Below the pieces are notes generated by a model. It saw only the letters and a list, made by a program, of their open reading frames with translations. It did not search any database and had not been told where the DNA came from. Shown here piece by piece: positions 1 through 13,909 of a stretch of 64,000 nt of DNA. Within the stretch, counting starts at the first letter, position 1, and each line of letters starts with the position of its first letter. A program made the translations under genes and the position numbers. Source of the DNA: Panorpa germanica (lineage: Eukaryota; Arthropoda; Insecta; Mecoptera; Panorpidae); assembly GCA_963678705.1 (NCBI GenBank), contig OY783218.1:14084152-14148151 (forward strand), read 5' to 3'.

Positions 1-1092
1 CTGGACAACTACTTTACAGGCGTACGACCTGAAATAGCCTAATAAGCTGCAGTCAAATGGAATGAAACCCACAGGGGTCGAATCCCAGACCTCGTGAAGT
101 TTAAGGAGTACAGTAAAACTACAATAAAACTTTATTACGTGAAAGAAAAAGATTGTTTTCGAAATATACGTTTCGAAGTTTTATTCCTTCGTTTATTTTT
201 TGAATTAAATATAATATATACAAATTTATTTTACCACGGCTTTAGTGGTTTTTTAAAGATTAGAATGTCTCACTATTTAGCATACTTAATAATTTTCGAA
301 ATGGCCTTAATAGTTAAGATATTCTTAAGTAGATGTTTAAAGCAACAATAATGTCAAATTTCACAATTGTACAAAAATTTGAACACATTTTTGACAAAAG
401 AAATTGATATCCAAAAAGCTAACCTCGGTAGGGGGTAAATTACGTACAACAAAAATAAAAATAATACAAATGCTTACAATATATTTAAAAGATTTAAAAA
501 GGTATCGGTATATTAATACAGCAAATTTATATTTAACATTAGGTAAAGATTAAACAGGTGGTAACACTGTATTTAAAAACAAGGTGACTTCAGACATAGT
601 CTAACAGAGCTTTTGTGTCGTTGACAACAATGTGGGTACAAGTATTTTGTGTTTTTTTTTGTTTTGAATTGAATAACAGAAAATTTTACTGTTCTTGTCG
701 AATTTATTTTTTGCCCGTGCCACCCAAAATTGACCACACGCAAAAATTATTGGGAAATGTGTCAATAAGTGTTCGACATTGTATTTTGTTTAACAAAAAT
801 TTAAAACTAATTATACGTGTTGCTAAATAGTTGTTCTTTTGTGCGTTTCCTATTCAGCTTATTTGTTAGCCGTCATTAGCCTACTGCTGGTTTACTACCT
901 TTATGTATTTACAATTAATTTTATAATTATATTGCATACAGATTTGCATACAATATCTTTTGCAAGTCGCGTGGAAATTTTACCATTTTTTTTATACACT
1001 CTCAAATATTGCCTCTTCATTTTATTCCGTGTTAATTTCCCATAAATAATAAAGATGTTAAGTAAAATATGTTTTGATGCAGTGACCACAGG

Positions 1093-1107
1093 GTGCGCCT
1101 CTAGCGG
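1093..1107 (+). promoter_or_regulatory. CTCF-like motif (one base short)
   Basis: GTGCGCCTCTAGCGG; the reverse complement CCGCTAGAGGCGCAC matches the CTCF core except for one missing G in the GGG. Same orientation as the site at 63343. Confidence 0.3.
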
Positions 1108-3712
1108 TCAATTTATAAAACACTGCAAAGCGTGGGACTAAGTTTCCAACACCTCTGAAATCATAATTAATTAATTCTGTTTAACATAGGATATATTATT
1201 AATAAAATGCGTAAAAAGTTAATTTCGTTCGAGAATTTTTTTTTCATATTAACAATCTAATAAACTTTGGAATTGGATTCGAACCTTAATTCTCCCCGTT
1301 CCATATTTTATACTTAGTGTTAATCGAAGACATGAACTTATTCTCTAGATTATCTAAACCCTACCTTGTACAGCATCCTTAACAAAATACATCAGACCAC
1401 AGCAGTATAACAACAGCATACATCACATTAATTTTATAATAATTTTAGCTTTACTGAACTGTAAATTGCAATTCAAGAAATATCTTCAGATAGACTTAGA
1501 CTTACATGAAAATAAGACCTTTGTTTTAGTGCATCTTTCCCATATATATTTAGAATGCAACGATTCATTAAAGAGAATCATTTTGCAGTCATGTTCTTCG
1601 GGGTTAACCGTCGTTCATAAATCATGCAAGCAGTTGCACTAAATAATATTAATTCTTTACAAACAAACAACGGTGTCAATGTTTTAAAGATATTTTCACC
1701 ATGTTACATTGAATAATATTTTACGAATACAGCAATTAAAATAAAACAAAAACTAAAACATACAAAGTACAAAATACACGGCTAGACTGAAAGAATGAAA
1801 TAATTCAAGCAGTGCGCCTGTATCTCTACCTGTACCGATGATGGTGCTTCTCGAACAGAGCCGGATTGGTTGATATATATGATGGCATACATAACACAAC
1901 TTCTCCTGCGCGGTCATCTTCGTTTTAGACGCGGAGTGGAGAAAACATTGCGCATCAGAGCTTTGCAAGAACACAGCAGTGAAAACCCAAACTTAAACAA
2001 ATGTTACTAAACGGGAAAACATATTAAAGTAGTTTTAATTAGACATTTTCAAGTGTTGTTTTTACGTTTATCGTGCCAGTGCTACCAAACTATATTTCGA
2101 AGAAGACAAGCTGGATCTATACCTGATTCCATAAACCAAATCAGAAAAATTTATTAATACTACAGTTTATCAGTTGTTAAAAATTAGCATTACAGAGAAA
2201 TCTTTTCTGATTTTATTTTGAATCCTAATCCTACACTGGTACTGGTGGTACGATTTCTACGTTGTTTTGGTGAGGATGTCTGAGTTTAACTGTTGAAAGA
2301 TAATGTGTATGTGTGTGTGTGTGTACGAGGTACGTTGTAGGGTGTAGGGTAGTGAAATATTAATAATAAAAACGTATCCAAAAAAAAAGAGTTTTTACAA
2401 AGGACTGCTTCATTCAGGTGTAGGGTAATTAAATTACGAGCTTATACACGGCAGAGTAGACGACGCGAAAAAATAAGGGTATGTTCGAAATAAGAGTAAT
2501 ACTCGCTTATATTTATATAAGACCTCTTTCACTAACGTAATATCAAGTATTAAAAAAAATTAGTAAACATAAATTCGATTTCGAAATTTTTTTGATTAAT
2601 ATTTTGTATGATATTTTTGTAACCTGCTGATTTCAGATGAAGTAAGATGCAAATCGTACGAGTCACAGCACAGGCGCGCCTATGTAAAGAAACATATGAC
2701 CTAAAACAAATAAAGAAAATAGATACTAAAAAAAAAGTATGAAAAAACATGACCTCACGATTTAAACGACCATTGAAGAATAGTTTAAGACAAAAAAACT
2801 AAAGTTCAACAAAACGTCCGGTCACGAAAATGATATAAAAGTTCAAACAAATAGCTGACTTATTGTTATCAATTTTCTTTGGAAATTTTATTTAGTGTTT
2901 GCTAAAAAAGTTTCTCTTTGAAAATTCTTTTAGAAATTAATAATTTGATAATATATTTGTCACCAAAAATTGGGTCTTCGATTTTCAATGATATTATATT
3001 CCATACATAAGTTAAGTTTGCATAATTATTTATTCTTTTTCCAGCGGAATAGGGCACCTGTTTTACACTGGACAAATTGCTTTCTTGTCACCTTATTATA
3101 TCTGCTTTATCCTGTTGTGTTTTTGCCCGTGCTTAGGTTTTTTCCTTCTTCGCAATCTTCCATTACCTTGCTTTGTTTTTCGTCCTTCTCTATGCTTCCT
3201 CTTTATTTCAACCATCCAACATTCTTCCTCTAGGTCTCTATCTCTCCTGACAACAATTCCTTTGCGTCTTTTCCACTTTCCCGTACACTAACTCTTCATC
3301 CACTTCGTCAATAACTAATAATCTAATAACTGTAGCTTATTATAAACCTTGGTGGATACTTTTGTTCCCCAGGTTTTAGTTTAACCAATCAAAATAGCTG
3401 GATTAAATCTAGAATAAAAAGATCCATCTTTTAGGTATTTCTCGTAACTTTATTTTAACTGACTGTTGAGAAATCGGTACATTTCATAGAATAGAAATTG
3501 TAGTAGTTTATTGACACTTACAGCAAGCAAATACAAGTACAACATCATCTGTCTTTGACTGTCACAATTGCCTCATGTAATGCCACCCAATTACAGAGAA
3601 TTAATACTTCACTAACAGCATATTTAAACTTGAACTAATATTTCAAACACAAAATAAAATAAATGACTATTTTATAAGAGAGTGACATAGTTTTATCGTA
3701 GGATTATATTCG

Positions 3713-3925
3713 GGTGCATACTGCGATAGGAATGCATTGTTTTTACGTGCAAAGGTATTCAAACGATACAAGAATATTCAAAAAGATAAAGAGGCTAACA
3801 GGACGTTCTGGGGACGTACCGGGGACCCCCTATTGTTCAATGGGGCACGCGAGTCGCCACCTATGGGGCGCCACAAGCATCAGCAGAACTATAGGTTTGT
3901 TAGCAGCGGCTCTAAAAGAAACTAA
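3713..3925 (+). other. Exon-like island of raised GC with two overlapping open frames; unknown
   Basis: From about 3790 to 3915 the composition rises to about half GC. On the plus strand one frame reads RYKNIQKDKEANRTFWG, GDPLLFNGARESPPMGRHKH and QQNYRFVSSGSKRN then stop at 3925; another reads GDVPGTPYCSMGHASRHLWG and SISRTIGLLAAALKETN and is open to 4010. Neither is recognised. An acceptor-like TTTTATCGTAG precedes it but there is no donor before the stop. It may be a terminal exon of an unknown gene, or part of a repeat: both frames being open makes a true protein less certain. It also contains CCACCTATGGGGCGCCAC. Confidence 0.35.
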
Positions 3926-4504
3926 TATTAAATTTGTTATTCTACAAAAATACATGACGATCTTTGAAATAGATAACATTATACTATTAGAAATTGTTGT
4001 GTTATCGTGATATTAATATTTGTGTTATTACGAGACACTCTGTTGATCTTTTCTTGAGATATTCCTAATGGTTATAAAGATCACATTCACTTGCATTCAA
4101 CGATTTCCATTAACATAGATATTAAAGGATTTTCATTATTACAAGTTTTAGTTTTTTATAATTTGTCCTGTCACAGATAACCTCTACTATGTCATTGATT
4201 TTGTTCTAGTCCTGGTTCCTGTAGTACGCTGTATTTGATTTCGATATGTCCAATGCCTGTTTACCATATTTTGATTTTTTCTATATCACAATGTCAGAAA
4301 GAAACATGAAAATTATACTTGATTATTTCTGTTACTGATGAAATTATAATGAACAATTAATCTTTTAACCTCTGCAGTGATATCTGCAAAGTGATATTCA
4401 GTAGCGGGCACGCTCATTTTGAAAGTGGGGCAAGTCTATTTTTTGTTCGCACGAGATATATAAGGACTTGCCTTTCATACTATAAGCAATACATAAGTCT
4501 TAAG

Positions 4505-4700
4505 TTTGTCTTAAGACAATGTGGTTACACGACAGCAAAATAATATTGCTATCGTTGTCTCTGTTTGTTCAATGTGTTCATATGGTGTTGTCTCTATCTT
4601 CCTACTAGCCGACTTCCTACTTTCTCTACTTCCTAAAGACAAAACTGTCTTGAGCTAGTCGTGTCTTTAACGGTGTAAGACAATGTTCCATAAATGTAAA
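4505..4700. repeat. Dispersed CTTAAGAC repeat (copy A)
   Basis: Begins with a perfect 12-bp palindrome TGTCTTAAGACA (about 4508-4519) and ends with GTAAGACAATGTTC. Internally it shares GTTCAATGTGTT and GTCTCTATCTTCCTA with 51832-51929. Contains a local duplication of CTTCCTACT/CTACTTCCTA. It lies downstream of the Iroquois gene. Confidence 0.4.
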
Positions 4701-6689
4701 ACCTTTTATAAGTATGTTAGATTAGTTTGCAATCTAATTGTTCAATTATTATTTCCAGATCAACACTTCACTTTAAAGGCCCATAATGCATAGCAAATTT
4801 AATAGTAAATAACAAAATGACTTTTCAAAATACAGGGCAGGGTTTGATTTATGGCGGGGCACTTTCTATTATGACTTCATGTGGGCTAGTTGCATTATGA
4901 ACATAAATATTCTTTGCAATTTTATGGTCATTTTTTTAATATTTTTACGACTAGGGGATGGTGAGGTATATCTTTTAACCCCTAGTGTTTCGAAATAGTT
5001 CTACAGAAAAAGTTATTGAATTAGACTAAAGTTAGGACATTTGTCATAAACTTGTAATGAGTAACAAAGAGTGTTAAAAAGTATGTTTGTTTATGGACTG
5101 TGACTAATTTATAGAAATTGATATAGTTTATTACATAGAAATCTGTATGTAATCATACTTTGAGAAGCACTGCCTAAAACCTACAAAATCTAAAATATTT
5201 CAATAATAATAGCAACGACATTAAAAATACAAATTTAATAAAATAAATAAATCTATAGAAATGATATTTATTCTAAATATTTTAATTTCAAGAATTTTTA
5301 ATCGATAAATCAAATGAAACAATGACAAATATTTTATTCTGAATCCAAACAACTGCCCAATTCTTTTGGGGCAATAAATTACTAAAATACACCTGACATA
5401 TTTACATAACGTTATAATTATAATTCTATTGAACAAATTTGTTAGAAATTCTTAAGATTATACTAAAATAAATAAATAATATATTAGTTGAAACACTTAT
5501 AAATTTATTTCTACATCTTTATTTACATTAGAACCCTAAATCGAATTATGTGATGCGACAGTGTGAACAACAGAGTAAGCTAAGGCTAGATCCTAATTCC
5601 TAATACATAGTCATAGCTCGTATACAAGAAATATTGTATCATATTTTTTATTTATATATGTATATGCGTTTTTTATAAATTATAATTTATTTGATCTAAT
5701 ACTCACTGAATCTTAAATTAACTCAAATGTTTATTTAATATAACTCGCGAGCCAGTGTAGAAAGGTGACCGTATGCACCAGTAGTTTAACTAACTGACAT
5801 AATAGGACGTGCTTTCAATTTTTAAACAATAAATTACAAATTATAAATCTTGGTTCCAGTCATAGTATACTTTAACCATGCAAATACCTGAGTTACATAA
5901 GCATTACCTGAAATTCATGTAATATTTAGTAGTATTTTATTTCGAAAGGTCTTATGTTAAGTCTTGAATCTTTAAAACAATATTTTAATATCGTTCTATC
6001 TTTTTGTTCATAGTTTTAAATGGTTTCTTAAGCATTTTGCCTTTTATCGGCTTGATTATTCTTATACTTTGCTTCCTAACAGTTTTTTCTGTACATATCC
6101 CAATAAACATTTTGGAGTCACTTTGACATCATATTGAAGATGCGTCATGATTTTTTTGTCATAAAAAAGTTCATTTATAGTTCAGTTTCTCACATTTTTT
6201 CATATAAAATGTCTACTTTATCGGCTACAGATGGCGAAATTACTCCACCTGTCGGAATACAAATGAAGATAAAGTTGATGCGAACTATAATTGAAGTGAA
6301 ATAGTGATAGAAACGTCAAAAAATAGGGCACTTCACCAAATTGTTTACTGGGATAACTACCATGTAAATCACAAAACGTATTTGAAAGCAGAGAAAGTCT
6401 GACAAATCTAATTTAGAGCCTTCTCTGTATGTTACAGACAATATGTTACATATTTTGCATAGAGAGAGAATATGTTACATATTTCATCGCTGAATATAAT
6501 GTTCACAAAAACTTATTAGGCAACGACGTAATAGATACGTTTAATTGTCTTTTCTTTGTCTAGTTATAAACTCTTTTGGTGCAATCCGTCATTGAAAACT
6601 TTTTTCTAAAATAAATAACATGTAGAGTATTCAGCTTGGGTCAGCAGTTCGGGTAATAAATTCTAATGTCTTTATATAACAAAAAAAGA

Positions 6690-6855
6690 GGCTTCTTCGT
6701 TCAACCTCCTGCTTCTTGGTCCTGGTCCTGACTCTACCTTTAAATGCTCAGCTTCTCCAGGGTCTCCCGGTGGTCATAAATCAAATGAATCCAAATCCGA
6801 ATTCAACTGTTGTTCAAATCCGACTGTCTCCGATTCAGTTTTACATTATTGAATA
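6690..6855 (-). pseudogene. Possible decayed coding remnant
   Basis: One minus-strand frame reads CKTESETVGFEQQLNSDLDS, FDL, a stop, then PPGDPGEAEHLKVESGPGPR and SRRLNEEASFFVI before the next stop. Codon-like composition and raised GC contrast with the flanks. The in-frame stop and absence of flanking exons suggest a broken fragment of a gene or transposon. No family recognised. Confidence 0.25.
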
Positions 6856-9800
6856 TTAAGTGTATGTTTATAAGGTCAAGAATTATGATGTTTCAAAGTT
6901 TGTGTAAAAAAAACTAAACAACGTATGACCTTGATATTATAACTAACATTCAATTCGTGAAATAGATTGTGTTATTTGATTAATTAATTGATGGTCTATT
7001 GCTTCAGCTAAATTATTAGTTATAAAAATCGATTCGGCCAATCAATTAATTCTGCAGTGCAGTGTATGATGTACCTACTGATGTATTCTTTCGTAATCAC
7101 GTTGTTATTTTATATGAGGTTCACAACAAGCAAGCTGTTTGTACAAATCTACTTTCCAACGTATAAAGGCGTTAATGACTTGGACTGCACCAAGTCCTGA
7201 AGTCCTGAACCGAATGCTGACAACTACTTAGCGCGGACTTAAGCCGTGTTCAATCCGCTGGGATTAGAAATGTCACAAAACCGACAACACGACAACAAGT
7301 AGCTTAATGTCAATTATTAATATCAATAGTTATTACATATATAAAAGAAACACACAGACACATTGATAAAAAAATCAATGAAAAGAATTATGTCAAAGTG
7401 TTGTGTTCCACTGGTGTTCGATTCGGATTAAGTACAGTGACAGCAACAGCAACAGAAGTAGTTTTATCAACAAGAATTTGTTTAAAGAAACATTAAGAAT
7501 TCATCAGATGAGAACGGCTAATATGAAGACGTAAGCGTTGAGAAGTGAAAGCAAACTGCCCTTTTCTTGGATATCCTAAGCACTAATAAGTTGGGAGCTG
7601 AAATACATAACTGTTTGATTGCTACCCTAATTTTTTGAGTCAAATATTCACAACACATAATTTTTTAACAAAATTTTATTCTATCCTGTAAAAGCAGTTT
7701 GAATAGCATATAATACTTAAGTATAGTATATATTGCGATTTATTTATATATGTACGTACACATTAGAATATCATCTTATAGTCTAAAAGACTTCAAAACA
7801 ACGTCAGAGATAAATTCAAGAGGCGATCAGCAGGGGTCTCACGGAGCAGAGAAATGCAGGCACACAGATCACAGAAAACAATGCATACCATACCGGTGAC
7901 TTAGAGTAACAACGAACAAGCAAGGGAAGATGCAACGTAACAATCAAAAGACAGACAAACAAATGTTTACTGAACAGGGTGCCACATAATTTATAATTTT
8001 CTAAATTAATCTTCTAGTATTTTCATACCATAACTTTATTTTGCGAGAGTTTATTCCATTCAAAAACCAAATAGTTTTTGAAAAGTTGTAGTTAGTTTAG
8101 ATTGCGTTTTTCATTAAATATTTCATAAAGTTCAAATTGTAGAGTACATGAGCTTTAAAGCTCCGTTCATATGTTACTTAATTTAAATTAACTCGGCGCT
8201 GTAAGGATGTTGTTCTTGTTGGTGATGAGATCTGCATGCTACAGCTTTCATCTGCAGTCTCATGAGATGTCTGGGATACCGGTAGAGCAACCAAAGCTGG
8301 TAGAGTCCATATTACCCAGAAAGCATGCATATTGCTGCAGTGTTGTTGTGTTCTTCGAGTTCACCATTTTACGTTCCTTTTTATAGTTATTATAACTATA
8401 ACTACGTATGTAATAGAATTTATGTCGCATTTTACTACCGTGTATAGAATTCTTATTTCTGTATAGCAGTGGTTGACAAGTGAAGGTTTATAACATTTAG
8501 TTCTTGGAAAAGACCTGGGTAGGAGTTATCTATACATATGCATTCTTATCCTAAAATGTTACTGAAAGGTCTTATTCTAAATTGCTTTTTAGACACTAAA
8601 AGATGAAAGTTATAACTCTTATGACAGGTGTATCTAAGATTCAGTTTATAATTATTTAACAGCATTATAACATAAGATCACAGAAGAAAGCTCTTGTTAA
8701 TTCACTACAACGGCCATTTATCACACTGCAAAATATATGCCAATCTAAATTTGGAACTTTCTCGTTATATAAAACTTGTTTCTTTATAATTGAGAAGACA
8801 AGTTGGCTTTAGTTATCTAAATTATTATTAGGACCTCCATCAATGATGTTTTACCATCACTGTTATAGGGTTGTTGTTTAAATCAACCGCCATTGTGGGG
8901 CCACATTGAATCACGCATTGTGAATGCATTGGCGCCAGTGAATTCTGTCACAGGAGCGGAATTTACATGGCGGGTCTTGACTGCATGATCGCCAGACCAG
9001 TCAGCATCCCTAACAGGAACATACCTTCTGTACCTGCATCTGATATTACCGCTAATAGAAGTATTTGCTAATTTACATTGCGAAATTGTTGCTACTTAGC
9101 AATGTTTTAAACAGGACACTGATTGATCTGTTTCCTAGTGGTTACAGCGCATTTCACGCATCTGCTTATACAGGTCTTATGTTCCCTATAAATTAAACAT
9201 TTAATGACCACAATATTTCCGGCTTCGTTTCCGTCGATTATTAGTTTGTTATTTTTTTAACATAAAAATAATCTTAATACAATTGTTTTATAAAAAATCT
9301 TATGCAATATTTATAAGAAAATTATTTACTACTTTATTAAATACAAATTTATCCGAATTGAATCCGAATTCTATGAATATATTAAATCTCATTTGCTTAC
9401 AATGGTAAGTCAATATCAAAACATATTGTCTTATGCTTTACAACGCATTCTATTAAAATGTTAAATTAAAGTTATAAGTATGTATTGTACCGTATTCGTA
9501 TTGTGATATACAAGTGCCATGGGCGTCCCGTTACTTAAACTTTATAGGAATTTGTAATAAATAAATTAAAAACTTAATCAAAATTAAATTAGTTCATCAG
9601 ATTTTATCCTTCTAAGCATAACGTTGACAGCTAGAGCACCAACTTTGAAAAAGAATAAGAAATATATCTCTTGTTTACTTCAAGTTAACTCCACTTCAAG
9701 TTACTCGAAAAACGTGGCCTCAAAATCATTAAAGCAATTCAATTAGAAATATTAAATATCGATTTTGGTTTTGATCTAGTTTATAAATGAAACAATTATT

Positions 9801-10999
9801 TATTTGCATATTGTATTTCTTTAATATTAACTGTACATTATTATTTTAATTATTACTAATATATTAATAAGATTGTGGTTCAATAATTATATATTATATA
9901 GAGAGAGAAGTTTAAAATACTTAATCACATATTTATCGTATCTAAAAATGTTTTAATTTCTTTTGATTTTAAATTTCAAATTCGTAGTATCACAGATTTT
10001 ACATTCATCTATTTACATTCAAATAAATTTAATAAAGGTAATTTTTCCTTATTAACAGTTTAATTATTCGTATACTTCATGTTATTATATTTTAAAATAT
10101 TAACATTATCTTAGCGCCGGATAGGACCGCATTTATTCCGTACTATACCAATTAAATTAAATTTGCACTATTGATTTAAGGGTAGGTTTATATCATCAAG
10201 TTTCATAGAATTCAATTTACAACATTTTCGAAATCATTAATTAGTGTTCAATAATTACATTATTTTATGGATGCTACTTGCGTTAAATATTAAATAAAAC
10301 TTCAGGCATAATTTATAATCGTTTTTAAATTCTGTGCTAGAAGCTTTCTCATTTAAGGTTAGAATGAATAATGATTCGAAAATAATCAGAATAATTTGAT
10401 AATATAATTTATTTCCTAATTAGTTTTCTATTTTTATCTTGTTGGTAAGTTCTTAGTGGTATAGTTTCATTTAAACATTTGATTCTTTATCAAATAAATT
10501 TGTATTGAAAACAAGAAACTTAATTCAGCAATAATTTTTATAAAGAATAAGATGTTAGGGCGTTTAATTTTGAAATCCTGAATATATAAGTTTTAAAAGT
10601 TGTATAATTTCAAATTATTTCCATGTACCAACAGACTATTTTGATAATCAAATAAAATAATTTAATTAAAACAATAAGAAATGCTTTTAGATAATAAAAG
10701 ACGTTAGTTAATATCAAATGTAAATCTTGTAATTCCTTGTATTGTATCTTACAAGAGATTGTAAATGATAAAAGATTAAGAAATGTATAACAGGCGGTCG
10801 TTTTAAATGTTAATTAATATTGATTAAAGATCTGTAAATAATGTCACGTTGTCTACAACAGGTTGATTGAAATATATCAATCTGATATACATAAAACCAA
10901 ACATCAAAATAAATATTAGTGTAAAGGTAACAAATCTATTCTATTCTAAATGAAGTACCCTTCTTAATATATTTACTTTCGATATCTTTTATTAAAAAC

Positions 11000-11866
11000 A
11001 CATATACGTAAACGATACGTTTGTGTTTAATGAGAAACTATTAGTAAAGGTAATAAAACTCAATTTATCTTTTAAAATATGTTTAATTTAAATTCATATT
11101 TCATAATAATTTTAAATCCATTCTTTATACAATTTTTTTATAATAATATTTTTAAATATAATAATATTTTGAATTTATAAACATATATTATATAATAATT
11201 ATCTACAAAATAAAAATACATTTGTTTTAAAATAAAATATTTATTACAAATTAGAATAAATCAATAGTGCAATATTCTTTTCTATTTCTTTAATAATTTA
11301 TTAGCTTTGTATTTTTAAATTTACTTAATCCTTTTAATATGATACATACAATTAAAAATAAAAATATATTTGTTAATAAAAATGACACTTTATTACAAAA
11401 TAAAATGTACTTTTAAATAATTTGTAATACCTAACTATTCTATATTTTGCACATTTGCCCACATTCATTTACAAATTGAGCCAGTTTTATTAATAATTAT
11501 TATTTAAATATTTATTTATTTATACATTGTATTCGGAATAATTATTTACACAAAAGGAAAAGAATAAGAATCAAATAATTAACATATTTTAAAATAATAA
11601 TTTTTATATATAACTGTCTTTTGTTCATATAATATTTTCTAATAATATATTTTAATAATTATTTATTTTAAAATCACAAAAACACAATGTTCAATTATAT
11701 ATATATGTTATGTACAATTTATATTTATATTTTCATTAACAAAAAGATTTATAACACTTTTTTACAGCATTCGGTTTTTTCTTAATTTAGTTATCTTCCA
11801 TTTTGTTTCAGTCGGCTATTTTGTTTTATTTTTCTATTCAGTCAGTCACCATTCTGATACATTAAT
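11000..11866 (-). other. mirr: Probable 3'UTR exon of the Iroquois gene (3' end uncertain)
   Basis: A strong acceptor, TTTCTTTTGTTTCAG|ATTAATG, sits at 11869-11867 on the minus strand and would pair with the donor after the stop codon at 13846. Sequence to the left is extremely AT-rich, as expected of insect 3'UTRs, with many AATAAA-like signals (TTTATT on the plus strand), so the polyadenylation site cannot be chosen. The left boundary given is only nominal. If exon 6 were skipped, exon 5 joined here would add RLMYQNGD and a stop. Confidence 0.45.
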
Positions 11867-13846
11867 CTGAAACAAAAGAAACAATTATTAGAACAGTTAG
11901 AAAAAGTTATGACAGATAGTTGTAATAGCTTATATCTCATTCAAAGCATCCTGTTCATTTTAATATTTATTCCAAAAAAAATATCCCAATGAAACTATAG
12001 AATAATTCGGAGATTGAACCCGCTCGATACGAGTCACCGTGTTCATTTTTTATGTTATATTCAATATATTATATTATTATTTTTCTTGTTTTTTAATTAT
12101 TATTTTACAGCGATTTTAACAATCGAAGTTATATTTATCGAGCATTATTTAGCTTCTGTTATTGTTAGTTTATTCGTGAAATGAATGTACGAAATAATGT
12201 TGAGTATGAAAAAGAGTATCTCTCTTTATTCCAGCAATCTAGGATTTGGCAAATTCCGCAAGTGAATCGACAAATTTAATTTACAATAAAACAACTACTT
12301 AATATTTAGATTAACTTTTGTGTTCTATGTGTTTCTTTTCGTTTTGTTCTATTTTTTCGGATTTTTATATCATCTGTGCAAGTCCAGAGCGTACTGGATT
12401 AAGGAGAGTTCACTGTATTTGCAAAGTTATTAGAACCTTAAAAATGTGTTAAAGCAACAATTAATAAGAATAAGAATTAAAAAACGGAGACGGATATATA
12501 ATAATATATATCATGTCCAAAGATTCATACTTGTATCATCTTAAACAAACAAAATCTTTTATAACAAAATCCAGCGTCTAGTTTCGAACCGGATGTACTT
12601 TTTAGTTTCTGTGTGTTCCTGTTTGTTTTCTCTATTTTTTTATTTTTTATTATTTTTATTTTATTTTTTCGTTTTGGCTATCGCCACCTTTTTAGTGTTT
12701 GACAGTGACAAATGAAACGAGATTTCGATCTTTGAATGGACCAACACTTGTACAGTCCACTCAAATATTATTTGTTATGTTAAATGGACATATACGTACA
12801 ATATTTAACACGTTGGGAGTTACTAGCTACGTATTGTTAAACTAATTGTTTTCATAAAAGACTATTGTTGTTAAAATTAACCTTTGCTTACGCATTATTG
12901 CTTGCCTTATCACATTAATTAATTGTGATCATTAATCATTTAATCAGATTCTTGAATAACTACTTTCTCATTGATCAACATTTACGATTGCGTTCCTTTT
13001 ATTTTTCCTGTTAAATAATTTAGTTACTATATTGTGCCTCGATTAAAAGATGCAAGAAATCTAATAATAGTGTTAAAGCATTCATATTAGAGCTTTTGAA
13101 ATCGTACTTGGCTATAACCTTTACACAAATTAATCACATATTTATTAGGCAGCGTATTGACCATTTCCCCAATTTTTTTCCCAAAATGTTGATTTCAAAT
13201 TCTAATTTAATAAAATGAAGTGATAGTTGAATGATTTGGTGACAAAAAGCAAGAATTTAATGATATACACTTTAAATTAAAAGAAGTTAATATAATTTAA
13301 AAACGAAATATCGTTTTATAGTTAGCAGTTTTTCTAGAAGTAGTTTATCTGTTGTTCCTTAGTTTGCTTTTATTTAATAGAATGACTACATCACTGTCTG
13401 GCGCCAGTCTAATATTAAAGCGGCCCTTTTTTGTAATACAGATACCCTATAAAACAAACTCATTCAACCTATTGTTTTTCATTCAATTATAATTTCATTC
13501 AACTTTATTCTTTCACCTACGCTAGCACTTAAAACGTAAAGAACACCTAACCATTCGTTCTCTTGTTGTTGTTGGTTTTTTTTTTACATTCAGGATGAAT
13601 ACTGGACACACCCTTACAATTATTTCAAACCCAACTTATCACGGGAAGTCAATCTGACACCCTTTTTAATACATAAAGCTTTAAAAGTATAAATGGTTTT
13701 ATTTTTTTTTTCTTTTGTTTTTTATGTTTGTGTTTTTTTTTTGTCACACCTTAAAAATAATTTTTAATTTGTGTTTTAAATTATTTTTAATGCATTAAAA
13801 ATGTTTGTTATAATAAATTAAATTTTTATTTGCAATTTATACTTAC
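11867..13846 (-). other. Probable 3'UTR intron
   Basis: Between donor ACT|GTAAGT after the stop codon and acceptor TTTTGTTTCAG at 11869-11867. AT-rich, with T-rich runs at 13690-13745 and a palindromic TGGCGCCA near 13400. A weak tRNA-like B box lies at 12010-12045. No gene seen. Confidence 0.45.
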
Positions 13847-13909
13847 AGTTATTATCATCATGGTGACGTTGCCTAAACAGGGGAGACGAACCCGTTCCCT
13901 ACTTGAGGG
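13847..13909 (-). CDS. mirr: Iroquois exon 6: last 12 residues and stop codon
   Basis: The acceptor TTTGTTTCAG|CCCTCAAG follows exon 5 in phase. The split codon AG|C gives Ser, then [11 protein letters not shown] and TAG at 13875-13873. The repeated NGF motif (also twice in exon 5 as NGFLG) supports a genuine coding tail. After the stop there are 26 nt and then a good donor, ACT|GTAAGT (13847/13846), suggesting a further 3'UTR exon. An intron that close to the stop would not be expected to trigger nonsense-mediated decay under the usual 50-55 nt rule. No homologous tail was available for comparison, so this exon rests on phase and splice signals. Confidence 0.75.

Larger units (their letters stand above)
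1..10999. other. Downstream intergenic region
   Basis: No complete gene seen. Contents: B-box-like GGGGTCGAATCCC near base 75, CTCF-like site (1093), (GT)n near 2310, exon-like island (3713), CTTAAGAC repeat (4505), possible coding remnant (6690), and two patches of raised GC at 8205-8350 and 8870-9045. The last has TGGCGCCA and CCGCCATT. From about 9.8 kb onward the sequence becomes extremely AT-rich with no motif I can name. Confidence 0.6.
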
